DNA of 64,000 nucleotides from assembly GCF_025574465.1 (NCBI RefSeq), contig NZ_JAOBPP010000021.1, positions 62,001-126,000 of the forward strand, read 5' to 3'. Source of the stretch: Kordiimonas aestuarii. Lineage in GTDB: Bacteria > Pseudomonadota > Alphaproteobacteria > Sphingomonadales > Kordiimonadaceae. Shown piece after piece: positions 26,349 to 35,742 of the stretch. Below the pieces are notes generated by a model. That model saw only the letters and a list, made by a program, of their open reading frames with translations, made no database searches and was not told the DNA's origin. Made by a program: the position numbers and the translations under genes. Numbering within the stretch: the stretch's first letter is position 1; each line of letters starts with the position of its first letter.

Positions 26349-26408
26349 AGGCTTGGGAAGTTTAAGCCTCGGAGGAAAAAAGAAAACCCCGACGCACGTG
26401 TCGGGGCT
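26349..26408 (-). terminator. Terminator of the TonB-dependent receptor gene
   Basis: On the minus strand CCCCGAC-ACGTGC-GTCGGGG is followed by TTTTCTTTTTT, about 55 bases past the receptor stop. A further perfect hairpin, AGGCTT-N9-AAGCCT, lies just beyond at 26349-26369. Confidence 0.85.
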
Positions 26409-26461
26409 CTCAGAGAGAGGGGACAGCCCGCAGGGCCATCCCAATAGTCGCTATCGTGCGA

Positions 26462-29461
26462 TTAGAACTTCACGCGCGCACCGACAAAGAAGCGGCGACC
26501 CAATACGTCATAGACGTCAGCAGCCGTATCCGTGCCGGTTACGTTGAATGTTGTACCCGACAGGAGGTTCGGTGCCTTGTTATCGAGCAGGTTGTCGATA
26601 CCACCAAAAAGCTCAACACTTTCCCCAACACGGTAGGTCGCGTTCAGGTCAAGGTACACTTCGGCACCAACCGAGATATCGTCCGGCTCAAGACCGAAAG
26701 CTGCCAGGAACTGGTCATCTTCGTAGGACTTGCCGAGGTAAGTACCCGTCAGGCCGATATCAAACTTCTCGTGGCTATAGGTCATGTTCGCCGTGAAACG
26801 ATGTTTCGGGTCGCCAATTTCGCCCACGAACGGATCACGGTCTGCGCCGGGAACCGGAACGGTGTAGCCCTTGAAGTAGTTGGTATAGGTGATGCGGGAG
26901 TTCAGCGTACCGTTGATGCCGATCCCCTCAAGACCTGTAGCGTGACGTACCGTGATGTCGAGACCTTCGGTCTTCAGCGCACCACCGTTCACAAGCGGCG
27001 CATTGATGAACTCGATCGAGCCCGTGCTGTTGGTTGCCGTCGCCGTTGGACGGCGGGTGATCAGGTCACAGAAGGCCGCGTCGCCCTGGGCATAGCACTG
27101 GTCCAGAATGAACTGGCGTGGTGGTGCAACGATCGCGTCCTTCACCTCAATGCTGAAATAGTCAGCCGTGATGGTGAAGTTGCGCAGCACGTCGACATTC
27201 GACGGCGTGAGCACAACACCGATGGTGTAACTGTCGGATGTCTCTTCAAAGAGATCCTCGTTACCGCTGTTGAAACCACTGATACCCTGAAGGTCAGACT
27301 GGTTGATCGTAAAGGTGCCGTTTGCTGCGATATTTGCGGCAACACCAGCGTTCGAACGACAGTTGTCGCCGGTTGCCCCGCCACCTGTTGCACCAACACC
27401 CGCACACGGGTCGGTCAGGCCGGACGGGAATGTCTGCGATGGGCCGGTAAACAGTTCACCAATGTTTGGTGCACGCACGGAACGAGCGTATGTTGCACGG
27501 AACTTGATGTCCTCGATTGGCGACCAGTCCAGACCAACGGAATAGGTATAAACCGTGCCCACTGTCGAATAGTCGGAGATACGGCCAGCGCCGCGCAGGT
27601 TCATGCTTTCAGCCAAAGCCATGTCTGCGAGGATTGGAATGTTCAGCTCTGCATACAGTTCTTTCACGTTGAACGAACCAGCCGTATCCGGCAATGCGTT
27701 GCCCGCATTCAGACCCGCGTTTGTCAGCGCATCATTGTTTGCGGAGCTTGATTCCTTGCGGTATTCACCACCGATAGCAACCCCAAGCGGACCGGCAGGC
27801 ATCTCAAAGAGCGAGCCGGAGATATTGGCGTTGATCACCTGCTGGGTGATGCGTGTTTCAAGGGTCTGATCAGCTGCGATATAGTTGATTGCATCCTGGC
27901 TGATGGAGCCGTTGCCGAAGATGTTGATCGGCACACAACCTTGCGCACGGGCGTCCGCGTTTGCACAAATAACGTCGGTGGTTGAACCGTTGTTGTTGGC
28001 GTCGTTCACATCCTGGATACCGGCAAGTGCAGAAGCGAAGTTCAGCACGTTCACCTGACCGTTGGACTGTTGTGATTCCGTTGTGCGGCCATAAACATAG
28101 CTGACATCCCAGTTGAACTTGTCGTCAAGGATGCTGCCTTCGAAGCCCGCAGCGAAGCGGAAGAAATCGCGGTTTACTGAACCGGTACGCGAGCCAAATT
28201 CCAGCAAGCGGCGGGCAAAGCTGATATCGCGCAGGCCGTCGCCGTCGCTGTCAACAGCGTCAGCCACAATTGCATCTGGCACCAGTGGGTTTACCATGGT
28301 TACGCCGTTGACAACCGTCTCGATATTCATCAGGCCACCGGACGCGGGGTAGATGTTGTCGGAACCAAGCGCAAACGGCTCGATCTCACGGGAAGAACGG
28401 GTGTTGGCGTATGTACCCTCTGCAAAGAAGTTCAGGTTTTCAGCTACTTCATAGTGACCGCGCGCCGCGAAGAGGTACCGCTGAACCGGCACAGCAATGG
28501 TGCGGTAGTTCTGGCGGTTAAAGCCGTCCGGGCCGATCTGTTCGCCAGCGTAATCACCACAATTTGCCGGTGCTGTGCCGCCGTTGGTGCTGAAGCACGG
28601 GCGCAACTCGCCGTCCTGGCCATAGGTCCAGGTGCGGCCGGAACCGGTGTCGAAACGACCCTGTGTCGGGAAGCTGGAGAGGAAAGGCTCCGACGGGGTG
28701 CCGAAATCGTCCGGGTTGCCGGTCAGGCGGAACAGATCGATATCGTCAAGCATGGTATTGTCACGCTCACGCGACAGCACACCCTGCTGGTCGGAGTAAC
28801 CGATATGCAGCATCATGTTACCCTTGCCATCAGCAAAGTTGCCGCCAGCTGTTACGCTCGCCTGATACTGTTCGTCATCGCCTTCTTCGGTGATGCCGTA
28901 TTGTGCAGTCGCCTCAACGCCTTCAAAATCTTTCTTGAAAACAAAGTTCACAACGCCGGCGACAGCGTCGGAACCGTAAAGCGAGGATGCACCGCCCGTC
29001 AGCACGTCAACGCGCTCAATAAACTGGGTTGGGATCACGTTGAGGTCAACCGTCGCCGTGCCCGGACGACCGGCAACAACGCGGCGGCCATCGAACAGAA
29101 CAAGCGTACGGTCAGAGCCGAGGTCACGAAGGTCGACCGTCGCGGCGCCGGTCCCGGATGTCAGGAACGCGGAATTGGAACGGCTAAGGCCTGGAACACC
29201 AAATTGCGGGCTCTCAAGCAGAATTTCCTGGATGTTGGTCGCACCCGACTGACGAATGAATTCGCCGCCAATCACATGAACCGGGGAGACGGACGAGATG
29301 TCCGGAGATACGATGCGGGAACCCGTTACGACCACTTCTTCAAGGGTTTCGTCAACAGCTGCGTCTTGCGCTGCCGCGGCGCCCGTCAGTGCCAGCGCGA
29401 GAGCGGCCGCGGTGCCGCCCAGAAGCTGTGCCCGAAGAGCATTTTTGGACAAGTTTTTCAC
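26462..29461 (-). CDS. TonB-dependent outer-membrane receptor
   Basis: A 999-residue outer-membrane transporter. Residues 1-31 form a signal peptide (ending AAAQ), followed by LEEVVVTGSRI as the TonB-box-like start, then the plug domain (about 50-170: SGATNIQEILLESP, VDLRDLGSDRTLVLFDGRR, IERVDVLTGGASSLYGSDA) and a 22-strand barrel ending in FVGARVKF. This subgroup, common in Caulobacter, sphingomonads and relatives, carries peptides, oligosaccharides or other large nutrients rather than siderophores only. The substrate is unknown. A 305-base AT-rich region with palindromes precedes it, and the TPR/oxygenase gene lies upstream on the same strand. Confidence 0.95.
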   Translation of the reverse strand: MKNLSKNALRAQLLGGTAAALALALTGAAAAQDAAVDETLEEVVVTGSRIVSPDISSVSPVHVIGGEFIRQSGATNIQEILLESPQFGVPGLSRSNSAFLTSGTGAATVDLRDLGSDRTLVLFDGRRVVAGRPGTATVDLNVIPTQFIERVDVLTGGASSLYGSDAVAGVVNFVFKKDFEGVEATAQYGITEEGDDEQYQASVTAGGNFADGKGNMMLHIGYSDQQGVLSRERDNTMLDDIDLFRLTGNPDDFGTPSEPFLSSFPTQGRFDTGSGRTWTYGQDGELRPCFSTNGGTAPANCGDYAGEQIGPDGFNRQNYRTIAVPVQRYLFAARGHYEVAENLNFFAEGTYANTRSSREIEPFALGSDNIYPASGGLMNIETVVNGVTMVNPLVPDAIVADAVDSDGDGLRDISFARRLLEFGSRTGSVNRDFFRFAAGFEGSILDDKFNWDVSYVYGRTTESQQSNGQVNVLNFASALAGIQDVNDANNNGSTTDVICANADARAQGCVPINIFGNGSISQDAINYIAADQTLETRITQQVINANISGSLFEMPAGPLGVAIGGEYRKESSSANNDALTNAGLNAGNALPDTAGSFNVKELYAELNIPILADMALAESMNLRGAGRISDYSTVGTVYTYSVGLDWSPIEDIKFRATYARSVRAPNIGELFTGPSQTFPSGLTDPCAGVGATGGGATGDNCRSNAGVAANIAANGTFTINQSDLQGISGFNSGNEDLFEETSDSYTIGVVLTPSNVDVLRNFTITADYFSIEVKDAIVAPPRQFILDQCYAQGDAAFCDLITRRPTATATNSTGSIEFINAPLVNGGALKTEGLDITVRHATGLEGIGINGTLNSRITYTNYFKGYTVPVPGADRDPFVGEIGDPKHRFTANMTYSHEKFDIGLTGTYLGKSYEDDQFLAAFGLEPDDISVGAEVYLDLNATYRVGESVELFGGIDNLLDNKAPNLLSGTTFNVTGTDTAADVYDVLGRRFFVGARVKF

Positions 29462-29766
29462 TTTCTTTCCTCCTGAATAGTTACCCCCGAACAGGGAGCC
29501 GGATCAGAAGTACTCGGCGGAAAGTTTTTTAAAAACTGCAATTTCCAATAAGTAATTGTATATTTTTTATGTAATTATTACGTGTGTCATTAATAACACA
29601 TGAAACTAACCTAGTAATTAATACTTTTAGTTTATACTATTACTAAGGTTTATCACTTTTTATTATAAACCTACGGCAAGTCGAGCAACCGACGTCCTAT
29701 GCCGTTTATGACTCAGGTACTAATCTGGCGGGTGATTCAAAATTGCGACGAGGACAGCTGGGAAGG
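29462..29766. promoter_or_regulatory. AT-rich control region of the TonB-dependent receptor
   Basis: This 305-base gap contains no gene. Its core (29520-29680) is very AT-rich. TGTGTC-ATTAAT-AACACA at 29583-29600 is an 18-base palindrome with one mismatch. AACCTAGTAAT (from 29609) and ATTACTAAGGTT (to about 29652) form a second inverted pair. Both are placed to control the receptor, which starts at 29461. Confidence 0.5.
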
Positions 29767-31575
29767 TCAGGCCGGGATGATATCAAAAGGCGCCGTTATG
29801 CGCGGCGCATCATCTGCAAACGGCTCGGTACCGTGCCACATATAGGATGGAAACAGCACCACAAGACCGGGGGCGGGGCAGATGCGCCGCGCCACGGTTT
29901 CCAGCTCGGGTGCGAGCCCTGCACCACTCTCGCCAAACTTGATCCAGCCCTTGTGGTCCGCATCGCCTTCGGAGACGGAGGGCGGTACAGCCACATAAAA
30001 CGAAGAACTGATCCAGCCCTTCGGATGGACATGGTTCACATGAAACCCACCCGGCTTCAGCCGCACAGACCATGACCCGTTAAAGCGGAAACCCGCCGCC
30101 TTGCGGGACAGGAAGGGATGCCCGGGGCCGGCCGGCAACCGGGCAATAAAAGCCGCGACCACCTTTTCAATCTCGCGTCTGAGCGCACGGATAACCGGGT
30201 CAGGCCGGGTCAGAAGCGCACCATTGCTTTGCGTCCCGCCCTTGAGCGTCTGGTCCAGCGGCTGGCTTTTGCTGGTGTGTAGCGGCGCAAGCACCCCGCC
30301 AAGGGCCTTCAGAAATACCCCAAGGCTGTCGTAGCCATCAGGCACGCCAATGATGTCGGCACCGATGAAAGTGTCATAATCATTCAGCCACGCGGCACGA
30401 CTGTCACCCATCAGCCGCCAGCACAGGCCACGATAGGCCCACATTTCCTGATCATGCGGCATAACATCTTCCGCCCGCTCAAGCGCCGCCAGCGCTTCAT
30501 CATAGCGCGCAAGCCGCGTCAGGAATTTTGCCTTGTCCAGCCAGATGGGGGCCGCGGCGAAGGCGGCGGATTTTTTCACCGCCCCATTATAACTGGCAAG
30601 GGCCTCCTCCATCTGCCCCGCACTCGCCAGCAAGCGCGCCTGGCGGTGCAGCAGCGCGGGGCTTGTGCCAACAATGCGCAAGGCGTCCTCGACTGCGGCA
30701 AGCGCCTCGGTGTGCCGTCCGGCCAGCTCAAGCGCGCGCACCTGCGCCTCCCGCATCGGGGCCGACATCGGTACGGCTTTCAGGCATACGCTGTAGGACT
30801 TGCCGAAAAGCGCCTGCTTGCCGTTCTGCCAGTACAGGCGGTTGAGCGCGTCATGCGCTTCTATATAGTCCGGCTTGAGGGCGATCGCGGTTCTGAATTC
30901 AAGGTCCGCACCATCCACATCACCGGTGTCATAAAGCGCCGTGGCATAAGCATAGCGCAGCTCCGGCACCTTGGGGCCAATGGTCAGAGCCTGCTCATAG
31001 ACGCTCACTGCCTCAGGGGCGCGGCCCAATAGGCTGAGCACACCACCAAGGTTATGCAGCGCGCGGAAATACCGCGGATTGACAGCAAGCGCCTGACGGT
31101 AGGCGGCTTCTGCCTTCGCAAGATGGCCCAGCTCCTTCAGGGACAACCCCCGGGCTGTCAGCACCTGCGCGTCAGTTGGCAATGCCTCAAGACGGGCCAG
31201 CGCGTCGTCGTGACGCCCCAGCTTTTGCAGCACAATGGCAGCGTTCAGCATCGCCGTGGTCAGGTCGGGCTGGTGGCTGAGCGCCGCCTCAAAGGCAGCA
31301 AGCGCCGCTTCGTGTTCGCCCATCTGGTTCAGGAGGTTGCCAAGGCTGTTGTGAACGCCTGCATCCTCGGGGGTCGCGGCCAGGGCGTCGCGGAAATATC
31401 GCTCCGCTTCTGCCGTGCGGCCTTCAAGTTGCCGGACAGCCCCCATGAAATGCAGCGCGTTGGCCGCGCCAGGCTGTATGCGCAAAACATCCTGAAATAT
31501 GGCTTCCGCACGCTTCAGGTCTTTTACCCTCAGCGCTTCAAGGCCTTTTGCTATTGTCGCTTTTACGTCCACCAC
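29767..31575 (-). CDS. TPR-repeat protein with C-terminal 2OG-Fe(II) oxygenase domain
   Basis: A 602-residue cytoplasmic protein. About ten tetratricopeptide repeats span residues 5-400 (for example AEAAYRQALAVNPRYFRALH), and the last ~200 residues resemble the putative 2OG-Fe(II) oxygenase family of P4H type: FHVNHVHPKGWISSSFYVAVP with candidate His ligands, and SYMWHGTEPF with the distal His, then RITAPFDIIP. Such proteins may hydroxylate a protein or lipid partner held by the repeats. It starts at GTG (31575), with a GTG also next; GGGGGTAA lies just ahead. It lies upstream of the receptor gene, 305 bases away. Confidence 0.78.
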   Translation of the reverse strand: MVDVKATIAKGLEALRVKDLKRAEAIFQDVLRIQPGAANALHFMGAVRQLEGRTAEAERYFRDALAATPEDAGVHNSLGNLLNQMGEHEAALAAFEAALSHQPDLTTAMLNAAIVLQKLGRHDDALARLEALPTDAQVLTARGLSLKELGHLAKAEAAYRQALAVNPRYFRALHNLGGVLSLLGRAPEAVSVYEQALTIGPKVPELRYAYATALYDTGDVDGADLEFRTAIALKPDYIEAHDALNRLYWQNGKQALFGKSYSVCLKAVPMSAPMREAQVRALELAGRHTEALAAVEDALRIVGTSPALLHRQARLLASAGQMEEALASYNGAVKKSAAFAAAPIWLDKAKFLTRLARYDEALAALERAEDVMPHDQEMWAYRGLCWRLMGDSRAAWLNDYDTFIGADIIGVPDGYDSLGVFLKALGGVLAPLHTSKSQPLDQTLKGGTQSNGALLTRPDPVIRALRREIEKVVAAFIARLPAGPGHPFLSRKAAGFRFNGSWSVRLKPGGFHVNHVHPKGWISSSFYVAVPPSVSEGDADHKGWIKFGESGAGLAPELETVARRICPAPGLVVLFPSYMWHGTEPFADDAPRITAPFDIIPA

Positions 31576-31761
31576 AGCTTACCCCCAGGGGACAAGCTTA
31601 CGCGCTGGTGGCCCTGAGGCCTAGTCCATCATCGGTTTAGGCACGCTGGGCCACGACGCCGCGCCCAAATGCCCCATTGGCTTTTGGCCAAAAACCTGCA
31701 AACTATAAAAGCGTAAGTTCTACAGGCGCTTACCTGCGGGAAGCTTTCAGGGAAAGGCATA

Positions 31762-34155
31762 ATGCGCGAAAAGGAACTCAGGCTGGCGCTCGTCTGTTAT
31801 GGCGGCGCGTCCCTTGCGATTTATATGAACGGGATCTCCGCCGAGATCCTCAAACTCGTGCGCGCGTCCCGCGCGTATCACGGCGTGGCCAACCGTGCGG
31901 CGCGCCAGGCCAGCAGCTTCGAGGACGCAGCCCCCACGCGGCCATATGTTACCGACACGGAAAAACTGTATTTTGAACTGCTGCAGGCGGTTGGTCACAA
32001 GATTGACCTGCGGGTGATTGTGGACGTGGTTTCAGGTGCCAGCGCAGGTGGCATCAACGGCATTTTCCTCGCCCGCGCGCTGGCGCATGACCTGGATTTC
32101 GACCCCTTGCGCACCATGTGGCTCAACCTTGGCGACGTTGAGGAACTGATGGAAGATGACACCCTCGCCGATCGCTGGAGCAAATTTTACATCTATCCGT
32201 TCCTGTGGCTTTTTGGCCGCCGCGCCTTCGGCCCCGTCGAACCGAATGAAGAGACCAAACGCAAACTGTTTCGTTTTGTGCGCTCGCGCTGGTTCCAGCC
32301 GCCCTTCTCCGGCACGCGCATGCTGACATGGATGCTCAATGCGGTTGAAAACATGGGGCACGTCACCGGTGACGAAACCCTGATGCCGCCCGGCCACAAG
32401 CTTGACCTCTTTGTCAGCCTGACCAACTTTTTTGGCCAACCGCGCCGGGTCAAGCTACATGACCCGGTTGAGGTGCTTGAACGCCAACACGGCATCACGC
32501 TCAATTTCAGTTACCGGCAGGCACCCGGTGGCCTGACAATGAGCGAGTTTTCTGACGGCAACCTGCCCGCGCTTGGCTTCGCAGCCAGAGCCACCTCCAG
32601 TTTCCCCGGCGCTTTCCCGCCCCTCAGGTTGCATGACCTGGAGACCCGGCTGGCGGCAAGACGGCAGGACTGGCCGATGCGCGATGCCTTTCTGGCGAAA
32701 AATTTCCCCGCGCTGATCGCCGACAAGGCCACCCTGAACGAGATGAGCTTCATCGACGGCGGTGTCACCAACAACAAGCCCTTTGGGTCGGCCATCAAGG
32801 CGGTGTATGAACGCCCCGCGCACCGTGAGGTCGACCGCCGCATCATCTATGTCGACCCGACCCCCGACGACCCGGACAAGCTGACGGAGAAAAGCCGCCA
32901 CGCGGAACTGCCCGGCTTTTTCCGCACCATATTGTCATCGCTGGCCGAGATCCCGCGCACGGAACCCATCTATGAAGACCTTCGCGCCATCGACCTGCAG
33001 AACAAAAAAGCCCGGCGCTTTGAGGCAACGGTGCAATCCGCCGAAGCGGAGGTGAACCGCATTGTCGACAGCGCGCTGACGCTTGAGCCGGAAAAGAAGG
33101 TCGAAGTTGCCATGCTGGCATCATGGCGGGAGCGCGCACATGAACTGGCACACAAGCACACCGGCTTTGCCTACGCGTCCTACATGCAGGCCAAGACAGT
33201 ACGTCTCATCGAACGGCTCGCACAGTTGATGGTGGACGGCTCGGCCGCCCGCGGCACGGCGTTAAGCGAAAGCGACACCTTTGACGCGCTGCGCCGCTGG
33301 GCGGAGATGAAAGGCCTGCTGTGCCCGGAAGGGGGTGTGGTGAACATCGTGCCCGAGCGCGGTTTCCAGCACCACGTGAAACGCCTGCGCGAACTGGATG
33401 TGGATTACCGCATCCGGCGGCTGCGTTTTGTCATCCTCAAGCTCAACCGCCTGATGCAACAGGCAGACAGCAGCCATCTGGTCGAGCCGGTCAAACACAT
33501 CAAGAAAAAAATATATGAGAAGCTGGAAGAGTTCCGCGCCTGCTGGCTGGTCAGCACCTATCCGGCCGATATTTTCGCCTGCGATGACGAGATGCGACTC
33601 ACCGGGGACACGATTGAGGCATTCCTGACCGCGATCGCGGCGACCATCAATCTCGAAGATCTGGACTTCGCGCTGGACGAAACGCTGGCGGATATTCTGT
33701 CAGAGCTGCCACATTCCGAACTGCGCACCACGCTGTTCCGCGCCTATGTGGGCTATGCCTTCTATGACGTACTGACCCTGCCCATGAATGCGAGCGCCGA
33801 CCTGCTGGAAATGGACGAGATCCGCGTGGCACGCATCAGCCCCATTGATTGTTCGTCAATGCACGCAGACCCGATGGATGACGTATTGATGGGTACCCAG
33901 CTATATAATTTTGGCGCTTTTTTTTCCCGCGCCGCTCGCGAGAATGACTATATCTGGGGTCGCCTGCACGCCGCCAAGCGGCTGACCGATTTTGTGCTGG
34001 ATGCCGCAGGGCCGGACGCCTTGCCGGACGGTTTCGACCTTGAGGACTTCCGTCGCCGGCTTTATCTCGCCGTGCTTGAGACCGAAGCCCAGCATGTGGA
34101 GCGGCAGGGCGATATGGTCGAAGAACTTAAAAGACGCTTCGGCGGTGACGCCTGA
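31762..34155 (+). CDS. Patatin-like phospholipase with DUF3376 domain
   Basis: A 797-residue protein of the patatin-like/DUF3376 family. LALVCYGGASLAIYMNG supplies the oxyanion glycine loop, VVSGASAGGINGIFLA contains the nucleophile serine in GxSxG, and FIDGGVTNNKPFGSA contains the catalytic Asp of the Ser-Asp dyad. The catalytic part spans about residues 1-390; the remainder is the DUF3376 region. It probably hydrolyses phospholipid or neutral-lipid acyl chains in the cytoplasm or at the inner membrane. No signal peptide. A papain-like protein gene follows on the same strand 74 bases later. Confidence 0.9.
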   Translation: MREKELRLALVCYGGASLAIYMNGISAEILKLVRASRAYHGVANRAARQASSFEDAAPTRPYVTDTEKLYFELLQAVGHKIDLRVIVDVVSGASAGGINGIFLARALAHDLDFDPLRTMWLNLGDVEELMEDDTLADRWSKFYIYPFLWLFGRRAFGPVEPNEETKRKLFRFVRSRWFQPPFSGTRMLTWMLNAVENMGHVTGDETLMPPGHKLDLFVSLTNFFGQPRRVKLHDPVEVLERQHGITLNFSYRQAPGGLTMSEFSDGNLPALGFAARATSSFPGAFPPLRLHDLETRLAARRQDWPMRDAFLAKNFPALIADKATLNEMSFIDGGVTNNKPFGSAIKAVYERPAHREVDRRIIYVDPTPDDPDKLTEKSRHAELPGFFRTILSSLAEIPRTEPIYEDLRAIDLQNKKARRFEATVQSAEAEVNRIVDSALTLEPEKKVEVAMLASWRERAHELAHKHTGFAYASYMQAKTVRLIERLAQLMVDGSAARGTALSESDTFDALRRWAEMKGLLCPEGGVVNIVPERGFQHHVKRLRELDVDYRIRRLRFVILKLNRLMQQADSSHLVEPVKHIKKKIYEKLEEFRACWLVSTYPADIFACDDEMRLTGDTIEAFLTAIAATINLEDLDFALDETLADILSELPHSELRTTLFRAYVGYAFYDVLTLPMNASADLLEMDEIRVARISPIDCSSMHADPMDDVLMGTQLYNFGAFFSRAARENDYIWGRLHAAKRLTDFVLDAAGPDALPDGFDLEDFRRRLYLAVLETEAQHVERQGDMVEELKRRFGGDA

Positions 34156-34229
34156 AACCGAAAACGTGTATCTATACACGCTGATGCGCTTGCGCTAAAC
34201 TCCTGCCCTGATAAACAGACACATTCATC

Positions 34230-34928
34230 ATGCAAACATGGGGGGCTATGGGCATGGCAATGCATGAATTATCCTATGAGGACGCGCGGCCACAAATGAA
34301 GCCGGGCGACGTGATCGCCTTCTCCGGCAAAGGCCATTTTTCCGATATCATCAAGATGGTTACCTTCTCGGAAGTCAGCCACGTCGGCGTGATCCTGCAA
34401 ACGCAGATCGCCAGTTTTGCCGACGGGCGTTATTTCAACCAGATCATCGAAGCCGCCACCGTACGGGGTTTCTCGGGTGTCAACATCTCGCGCTTTTCCG
34501 AGCGCATGGAGGAATATCAGGGTGCTATCTGGTGGCTGCCGATCAGGAAGGATCTGCGCGCGGACGAAGACGCGCACAAAACCTTCTATAATTTCCTGTT
34601 CGGCCACGCCGAGGCCCGCACGGAATATGACCTGCCGCAAGCGCTGAAATCAGCGGCTGACAAGTTTGACGACCTGCCGTTCAATATGAACGGGCCATTT
34701 TACAACAAGGAAGACTTCGCGCGCTTCTTCTGTTCGGAACTTGTCGCAGCGGGGCTTGAACGCGCCGGTATCGTCGACACTGTCAACGCGTCGGAGGTCA
34801 CGCCGATCGATCTGTGCCGCTGGGCGATATACGAGGATGACTATTACCTCCTCAAACCTGACACAGACGGCACGAAGCCCGACATCACGCGCTATAACCG
34901 CATGGACCCGGCCGCCTGGAACGTCTGA
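34230..34928 (+). CDS. YiiX/NlpC-P60-like permuted papain-fold protein
   Basis: A 232-residue protein resembling the YiiX/YebB-like C92 group of the permuted NlpC/P60 papain fold. KPGDVIAFSGKGHFSDI leads to the His of VSHVGVILQ, and FFCSELVAAGLERAG carries the Cys, so the catalytic pair is in the permuted order typical of that group (His before Cys). Such enzymes act on lipids or peptidoglycan-linked amides. The start is uncertain: ATG at 34230, 34248 or 34254 are possible; GGGGG lies 8 bases before the last one. It ends 3 bases before the convergent transglycosylase gene. Confidence 0.75.
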   Translation: MQTWGAMGMAMHELSYEDARPQMKPGDVIAFSGKGHFSDIIKMVTFSEVSHVGVILQTQIASFADGRYFNQIIEAATVRGFSGVNISRFSERMEEYQGAIWWLPIRKDLRADEDAHKTFYNFLFGHAEARTEYDLPQALKSAADKFDDLPFNMNGPFYNKEDFARFFCSELVAAGLERAGIVDTVNASEVTPIDLCRWAIYEDDYYLLKPDTDGTKPDITRYNRMDPAAWNV

Positions 34929-34931
34929 GCT

Positions 34932-35606
34932 TCAGGCGCGGCAGCCTTCAAGCCGCACGTCCATCAGCCCTTCCGGCGCACACTGGTGCGCCAGAAGGCG
35001 TTTGATACGCGCCACCCTGTCGGCATTGGCGTCCGCATGCGCCACGGGGTCAAGCTCGGCGGGGGCGACCACCATGGCAACAAGGCCTAGGAATTCATCC
35101 ATCGACAGCATCATCAGCTCCTTGCCGTACCAGCGCCGCGCCGCTTCATGAAAGCCGATCACCGGCCCGGCGGCATCCCGGCCCATATAGGCGACATTGA
35201 GAAACGCCTTGAGGATATCATGCCGCGTGACCGTTGCGTGCATGCCAAAGCGAGTCATCAGCATCAGCTCAAATTTGGCGAAGCCGGGTTTGTAGTGGTC
35301 AAAATAAACGCGTTTGCCAAGCCCCTGGCTCAGGGTAGTGACCCCGGCGCCCGGGGTTTCAAGGTCAATGCCCTTGTTGGTCCAGAAGGTGGGGTCCTCC
35401 ACCGCCAGAAGCGCGTCAATGCGCCGCTCGGGGATGGTGTCCAGCTCCACTTCGGCTTCGGTGTTGATGGCAGCGATACGCCAAGCGGAAACGTCCCGCG
35501 CTTCCCATACCCGCGCGCCCCAATAAATCACCAGGCCCAGCAGCACAACAAGCACCGCTTTCCCAATCATCTTCAGCATCACCATGCGTTTTGTCCCAAT
35601 CGCCAT
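34932..35606 (-). CDS. GT51-like monofunctional transglycosylase, divergent
   Basis: A 224-residue membrane-anchored protein (one N-terminal helix, about residues 12-30). It fits the GT51 peptidoglycan glycosyltransferase fold: LLAVEDPTFWTNKGID corresponds to motif 1, TTLSQGLGKRVYF to motif 2 and ILKAFLNVAYMG to the later signature. Motif 1 lacks the usual His (Asn instead) and motif 2 has G-V-T-T-L-S-Q-G, so the active site deviates from MtgA and the activity is uncertain. The catalytic Glu of motif 1 is kept. It lies convergent to the papain-like gene. Confidence 0.72.
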   Translation of the reverse strand: MAIGTKRMVMLKMIGKAVLVVLLGLVIYWGARVWEARDVSAWRIAAINTEAEVELDTIPERRIDALLAVEDPTFWTNKGIDLETPGAGVTTLSQGLGKRVYFDHYKPGFAKFELMLMTRFGMHATVTRHDILKAFLNVAYMGRDAAGPVIGFHEAARRWYGKELMMLSMDEFLGLVAMVVAPAELDPVAHADANADRVARIKRLLAHQCAPEGLMDVRLEGCRA

Positions 35607-35742
35607 TACACCTGTGCAAGACGTGAGGGTGACAAGCGATTATGGCGGCGGCTAGGCCGGATGATGGCAGCTTTTTCGCTTTTATCCTTGATGTGACAGC
35701 AAAATTTGCCTGAAATGGCATAAATCGAAATTGGGAATCGTC

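Noticed and set aside
26456..29476. Long open frames antisense to the TonB receptor
   Set aside because: Receptor motifs (plug, barrel end) are unambiguous on the minus strand; the antisense peptides are featureless.
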